NCBI RefSeq assembly: GCF_008831285.2
Contig: NW_022204507.1
Location: forward strand, 7,026,174 to 7,090,173
Direction of reading: 5' to 3'
DNA: 64,000 nucleotides
Origin: Nymphaea colorata
Taxonomy: Eukaryota; Streptophyta; Magnoliopsida; Nymphaeales; Nymphaeaceae
This document shows, one piece after another, positions 58,327-64,000 of this stretch. The position numbers and the translations under genes are program-made. The notes under the pieces were generated by a model. The model was not told the DNA's origin and searched no databases. It saw only the letters and a program-made list of their open reading frames with translations. Position 1 is the stretch's first letter, and every line of letters starts with the position of its first letter.

Positions 58327-59500
58327 CAGCCAATGATTTTAATATATATATGAGCTAGTTACTTTGTGTCAACAAACTCGAAACAATGAAGATTTTCAAG
58401 AAAGCCAAATTCACTTCTACCAGCATCTTTTGGCGATATCTTCATATTCGATTAAAACTGTTCAGATTTTTCAATTTTTTAAAAAAATTTTAAACAAGTT
58501 TCTGCGGCAGCAAAAATGTTGGCTTTTGAACTCCAGGTGCCGCATTCCTCAGCTCTTGACATGATTGTATGCGGAATCTTTATGTTGTAAAATTAACATT
58601 CATGAGGAGAGCTGAATTAAAGTTTCTAAATTTTGATAGAGACCGAAATATCATTTTTCAAAAATTTTATATAGGACAAGTGAAATTTTCTAAAATTTAC
58701 AAGTAAATTTTTTTTTTTTTTGAGTGCGGTCTAGGGCCCCTCTGCCCCTTCTAGGTGAGAGCAGACTGCTGAGCTTGTCATTCACCTATAAAAGGTTCCC
58801 TCATAGCCAAGAGATGATGACTGTGTCCATAGATAACTTTGCAAGTGTTCTTGTTTATACTTCGGCCATGGTGGATCATGGAATGGCTCTCCATGATTTC
58901 ACTGCAAGCCACGCTGAGGCTTCACGGGTGGCAAGGTGCGGGCTGCTCAGAGATGCTTGTTGCAAAGGACTGCTTTGGCATGGATGTGGCAACCAGCCAA
59001 TGGAAGCAACACAATTTGAGTTGCTTGTACAGCTGCCGTAAACACATAGTAGTGCTCTTGGAATGGCTTAATCGTCAGGCTGTGTAGGCTTCCTTCGCTT
59101 GAATTGGCTTAGGATGTAAGCCAACGTGAAATTTTAGAAAAATGTTTGTTGATCTTAGTACCTTCAATTTGATATATTAATTACACAAAATGTCTACAAA
59201 ACCCTCAATTTTACCCTAATTTTTGTCATCACCGGATTCCAGAGCATTGTGGCTGAATTTTGGCATCAAATTTAGACCATGTCAAATTCTGGTACACATA
59301 TATTTATTCATAGAATATTATTTTGATTAGTTGTCATATGAATGTTTTTTTGGATGTTTGAATGTTTCCCGTCCTTAGCCTTTTTAGCCACCCATCAGTG
59401 TTTGTACCGACTTGTTTAAATGAGTGAAACGTTATATTCTACCAATGGACTGTCTCGCTGCTGGTAGTGTTTTTACCAAAGGTCACTAACATGTTGAAAA
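58327..59500. other. No supported gene
   Basis: AT-rich sequence with a run of T at 58708-58721 and one GC-richer stretch (58724-59090) open on the plus strand for 105 codons. That stretch has no recognisable domain and no partner in the window. Confidence 0.35.
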
Positions 59501-59732
59501 TAATATATTATTATCGATGTGAGAGGACGTCGTTAGTAGTCAATGTTTACCTATGTTTAGGTCGCGCTGGTGATACCATACACTGATGCTTTGTCCAATG
59601 TATCGATGATGACTTTTACCGACATTCCCTTTACCAACAAAAAAATGAAATGTCAGTTAAACCATTAATGACATGCATTCTATTTTCACTGACATTTTGT
59701 GGCTGCCAGTACTGCTTAGGTTTTTTGTAGTG
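59500..59732. mobile_element. CACTA-type element right end (partial)
   Basis: Ends GGTTTTTTGTAGTG at 59732, the reverse complement of a CACTACAAAAAACC terminus. Preceding sequence carries short motifs (TACCGACA, TCACTGACA, TTACCAAC) resembling CACTA subterminal repeats. No left end found. Moderate support. Confidence 0.45.
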
Positions 59733-60400
59733 ATAGTTGAACTCTTGCCCAAGGAGTCCTCAGCTCAAAGCAGTCCCCTGCCCAAGGGAACCCCTGCTCA
59801 AAACAACCCATGCCCAAGGCATCAATTGCTTGGCGTCCAACTACTCCCTACCATCAAGTCAAGCCCAGCCCGGCCTCCCCTATTCTCCCCTGTTCTACCC
59901 TGCACGATTTAAAAGCAGTGCGATGGGTCTCCACGATAATATACATATTAAAAGCATATGTGCATCGTGATTCTCACAACTAATCCAAACTAAATTTTCT
60001 ATTTTTAAAAATTGGGAAATAGAGTATTCAAGCTGAGTTTATTCCATAAAAAAAAAATCTAATTTTCAAATAGTCCTCCTACCTGTGCAAAATTGGAAAG
60101 AGAACACCACTATGGCTTGGAAGAAAATGTTGTTCATTGTCTATGTGATTGAATATTTTAATGATGTATGCAAAGAAAAAAAAAAGACGAGTGAAGCCTG
60201 AATGGTTTCCTTACTCCTTGGACGAGCAACGAATCAGACTTCATTATCTCATCAGATTGATTCCACGAAGAATCTGATCCACAAAATTTATGAGTGTGGT
60301 TTATATTGTAAATGGAATATATCAATTGCAATGAGCCCGTTTTAACCCATTTGCTTGTGAAATTTTCAGAAATCCTCGTGATTTTGAAAATCAGCAATTA
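59733..60400. other. No gene seen
   Basis: A C-rich patch at 59745-59910 with CCTGCCCAAGG / CATGCCCAAGG short repeats, then AT-rich sequence. Frames are short. Confidence 0.35.
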
Positions 60401-61960
60401 ATGACAATATCTAATCTTGTTGGGGTTCAAAAAGAAATCCTTAGACTTTGATCAAGTTCGAAACCACAAAAGAAATTCAATTTTTTACAAAACCCATTTG
60501 GGAATACTTATTTCCAAAAATCCAATCATCTCCAAAATCATGCTATTTTCCAAAATCAATATATATCAAGCTATTTCCAAAATCAAAATTAAAGAATCAT
60601 TTCTTCAAAAAGTTTCTTCCTAAAGGACTTCGTAAAAGTGATATTGCTACCCAAAGAGAAAATTTGTCAAAGCTCAAATTCTCCAAATTTTCAAACAAAT
60701 TAATTCCTTTTGCCTACGATCTAGGATAAACTGAGTTGAAATCAGCCTATCAAATGAATTTTTGAAATCCTATTTCAAAACCTAAGCTTATTCCTCCACA
60801 TCAAGTTGGGGCTTGGGGAAGGTCTTATATTTTCTACCTCCAAGATGGACCTATGTCTATGTGAGATCAAATTTAATTATTCATGGAGAGAAATAGAGCG
60901 AAGCATAAATATACATGCAGTTTTTCATGCATACATGCACTCACTTCATGAATGCACCCACTCATATTCACTAAAATCTAAGTGAATCAAGTCAGAGTTG
61001 CTTCCATGATTAAGTCGTATTGTGACAAAAACTTGAGCACCTCGCTTTGTTTGATGCAAAAGCACAAAATTTTCAACATGATTATAAAACCCAAACTTTC
61101 AAAATCAATTTCAAAATGATTCCATATTTTTTTCAAAATCAAACCGATTTTCAAATCCAAAAATTACGCAAGCAAAATTTCATAACCTTGAGAAAATTCC
61201 AAAAAATAAATCAAAATTCAAATTTTTCCAATCAAGAAAATTATCATAAAACTAGACTTGGACACCCAATTTCCAAATTTCTAATCTCATTTCAGTATCA
61301 AAACCAACCAAATAAAGTCAAATCTCTCAAAATGCCAAAACTAGATTCAAATATCAAAATCTTAAACGCAAAGATGTTTTTAGGAAAATCGATCAGGTTC
61401 GACCCATTCCAAACCCAAAATTTCAATCTAAAAGATTCGATTCTCGAAAATTTCAACTAGCCTTCAACTATCCAATCCATTTTTTCCACATTCAATTTTG
61501 GCTTCAAATCGGAATTCCAGTTCCAAGGCTTCCAAGAGTTTTCATGTACAATTTCAAATCCCCAAGTCCAAACTATCTTTGAAATTCTAAAGTTTAGCTC
61601 AAACTTTCAATTTTCAATTCCAGGATCCTAGTTTCAAAAACAAAGTGTTAAATGTCCAATCCCCAATTCAATTCAAAAACCAATATTTCAATTCTCAATT
61701 TCCAATTCCAAATTCCAATTTTTGGGACCAAATCAAATTTCAATTGCTAAAATCCATGATTAATTCAAAAATTCCATTCCAAGAATGATTTTCCAATATT
61801 GAAAATTTTTGAAATACAGAATTATTCTGAATCAAATCCAACTCTTTGTTTAAAATCAACTTTAAAAGTCTGAAATCGAATCCCCACAATTGCATGTAGA
61901 AAAAAAAAAAAAAAAACTTGTGAAGCTTGAGAAAACTCAGACCTTGGATCAATTACCCTT
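60400..61960. repeat. Degenerate TTTCAAAATTCCAA-type low-complexity tract
   Basis: About 1.5 kb dominated by CAAAATC, TTCCAAAT, TTTCAA and CCAATTC words with no fixed period. Plus-strand frames of 70-140 codons within it are Asn/Lys/Phe/Gln-rich and compositional. It may be non-coding sequence of a decayed large LTR retrotransposon, which I cannot test. Confidence 0.5.
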
Positions 61961-63870
61961 GTTAATGGTGGCAGGGACATGTCCCTTTCTCTTAAAATCA
62001 ATTTTCAATCAAAACATGATTTTTCCTGCTTCGCATGCAAACTTCCTAGCCCACACCAAGCGAAGTGGGGTGCGAACAATAAGCTCATAGGTATGTTCAA
62101 CCCAATTTTTGTTGTTAAAAAAAGTCACATTTTTTTAACACATTTTAAGAAGTAAAATAATGGTTTTTTAACTCATCAATCTTTTATGCATTGTGATCTC
62201 TAGAATTTATATACTAATTTTGATTTTTTTTTTCTACATTGGGACCGGGAAGAACGGAGGAAGAACATAGTTGCTTTCATGCATCACCTCTGTCTCGATC
62301 AGCTCTGTTTTCGTCCAATTGTAATAATCAATCAATTTAAACTCACGAGGTCGTATTAAAAATCAATTGCAACCAGGAAAAAGAACACCAAATCCGATTG
62401 CATTCACAAAAGCTATTGATAGGAGTGAAAAATACAGAAATAGAAATTTGTGAAAGAAATGCAAAACATTATTCCAAGAAATTCTGCATGAGAATTGAAT
62501 CAATGAACAAGACGGCAAAGAAATGAAGAGTCTCAAGATGATTGGAGAAGGAAATAAAGGAGGGCAGCCAAAAATAAATAAAAATCCAGTGGAAGTCGAC
62601 GCAAAGAATATCTTCGAATTTCCATTGGATTCTTCCCCCAGGTTCACTTATTCGAAACTCAAAGCAAAGGATAGCTGAATTTCCAATGAGTCCAAGGTCA
62701 ACTTATCCTCCCCAATTTTTGTATCTCCAATAGCGGGTATCTAGACCTTAAAAGAAATAAAAGAAAAAATGAAAATTCACATGTGAAAAAAATGTTACAA
62801 AATTCACATATCTGATGTAAAAATTTTAAAACATTATATTTTCACTGTTGTTTTAAAACTATAAATTGGTCCCTCATGAAAAATTCCTGACTCTGGCCCT
62901 GCTTGTTTCTTAGATGGCAACATAGGAATCCGATGAAGACAAATGAGAGAGGAAAAAACATGGTCGATAAGGTCACAAACATAGAGCATGAGAAGCGAAA
63001 GTGAAAGGGCGAGAATGCACACAGTTGATACTTAGAAGGGTGGTGTTGATTAAAAGTCTATACCATTGAATAATTTTACATGCATAGATTTTTCTTTTAT
63101 GTATAGTTTGATCCTATAGAAACCTTTAACTGGTAACTTGTTTCTAGAAAATTGTTTCCAGGAATCACTGGAATGGGAACTGTTGTCCCCATTCTAGTTA
63201 TGAGCCATGTATGATCAGGGGCCGTACCAGGGGGCAAACTATAGTTTCAAAATTTTAACAGGGGCAGAAATACAAAAATGGAAATTTTCGAAATTTTTAT
63301 ATATATTAAACTAAAATTTTTTAAAGTTTTTAAAATCTGAGGGGAGGGAGGGGGCAAGGCTCCCTGCCTGCCCACCTTCCCTCCACTCCTTGCGTGTGAT
63401 GAATGGAATGAAGTTTCAAGGATGAGTGTTCTCATGTTTGATGAAAAAAAATGGGCTTGGTGATAGGGCAGACCCTCAACCCCCTCTTGGCAGAAGTCAT
63501 TCCATGGCCAATGCAAAGAGCAAGGTGCACATCTACCTTCACAATGCATCCAATTGAAGCAACACTCACTGAAGTGTTCTTGAACATACTATTATTGTGC
63601 TCTTCTTAATCCTGCCAAGTAAATTGCCAACCACTGTTGACTGAAGGTGAAGGAGAAAGGAGAAAAAGCTGCTGTGGGGGGAGGGGAGTGTGTGGGGGAG
63701 AGAAGGCCAAGCGGTGACAAGCAAGCAATAAAAGAAATGAGAGTCAACAAAAAATTAGTATCTTGATTCCGCAGCAAAGAGGCAAAGAGGACACTAGTTA
63801 GCAAGGTAGATCACAAGGCAACAGAGATGGCCTAAGGTATTGATGCCGCCCATTGTAAAACTATTGTTTT
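61961..63870. other. No gene seen; two hAT-like termini
   Basis: Short frames only. GACTCTGGCCCTG at about 62891 resembles a right hAT end, and CAGGGGCCGTACCAGGGGGC near 63217 resembles a left hAT end. Neither has a partner in the window. 63330-63380 is a short G-rich patch. Confidence 0.3.
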
Positions 63871-63885
63871 TTTTTTTTTGTAGTG
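63850..63885. mobile_element. Second CACTA-type terminus
   Basis: TTTTTTTTTGTAGTG ending at 63885, again the reverse complement of CACTACAAAA. The adjoining left sequence shows no other CACTA features, so support is weak. Confidence 0.25.
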
Positions 63886-64000
63886 TTAATCAGGTTTTCC
63901 ATTGAAAAGAATAAAACTGAACCATTAAACCACCACCATAGACTTTTCAGAGCTAGAAATAAACAATGAAGATCAAATCTTCAGCAGCTGAACTTTGGAA
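63886..64000. other. Window end, no feature
   Basis: Unique AT-rich sequence to the window edge. Confidence 0.4.

Noticed and set aside
58724-59041. 105-codon plus-strand frame as a gene
   Set aside because: No domain, no signal peptide and no conserved partner, and a second overlapping frame of similar length is equally plausible.

Overview
The window looks like a gene-poor, transposon-rich stretch of a flowering-plant nuclear chromosome. The evidence is: AT-rich non-coding DNA with long (AT)n tracts; plant-type Ty3/gypsy (a Tat-like element with a second RNase H, and a chromodomain element), Ty1/copia, LINE, hAT, PIF/Harbinger-like and CACTA-like remains; two pentatricopeptide-repeat (PPR) gene relics; and GT-AG introns between short exons. 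I cannot name the species. I see no intact, confidently functional gene of known role.

Layout. 1-3.7 kb, 11.1-13.5 kb, 15.9-16.7 kb, 17.1-21.3 kb and 27.2-29.1 kb hold full or partial copies of one locally duplicated gene of unknown function. Its exons align between copies and the best copy (17.1-21.3 kb) ends in an 84-bp coding tandem repeat. Between them are a PPR relic (4.9-5.3 kb), a decayed copia pol (8.0-9.1 kb) and a duplicated block (13.6-15.85 kb, repeated at 36.2-38.2 kb) carrying a conserved 173-bp exon on the minus strand. 21.6-26.9 kb is an LTR-like sequence split by a 2,665-bp non-autonomous hAT element with a perfect 8-bp target duplication. 29.15-33.92 kb is a hAT element with GC-rich ends and a broken transposase on the minus strand. 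35.65-36.17 kb is a PPR gene cut off at a MITE terminus.

38.2-43.2 kb is a Tat-like gypsy polyprotein on the minus strand, with gag, protease, RT, two RNase H regions and integrase, and several disabling changes. It runs into a 1.3-kb CT-rich repeat tract whose reverse complement lies at 45.7-46.7 kb, with a Harbinger-type MITE between them. 46.8-48.75 kb is a LINE reverse transcriptase relic interrupted by a 438-bp hAT MITE with a perfect target duplication. 48.75-51.66 kb is a 5'-truncated chromovirus with its 3' LTR, polypurine tract and chromodomain. 52.19-56.20 kb is a head-to-tail triplication of a 1,338-bp unit inside another copy of the LTR-like sequence seen at 21.6-26.9 kb. The last 7 kb is mostly degenerate repeats, MITE or CACTA ends and low-complexity sequence.

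How parts relate. The window is mainly a record of nested insertion and local duplication, not a pathway. Several insertions can be ordered, because interrupted and uninterrupted copies coexist. I found no convincing new defence, metabolic or regulatory system. The most interesting unexplained items are the unknown duplicated gene family with its coding repeat tail, the duplicated 173-bp exon, the 3 x 1,338-bp array and the large CT/GA inverted repeat.
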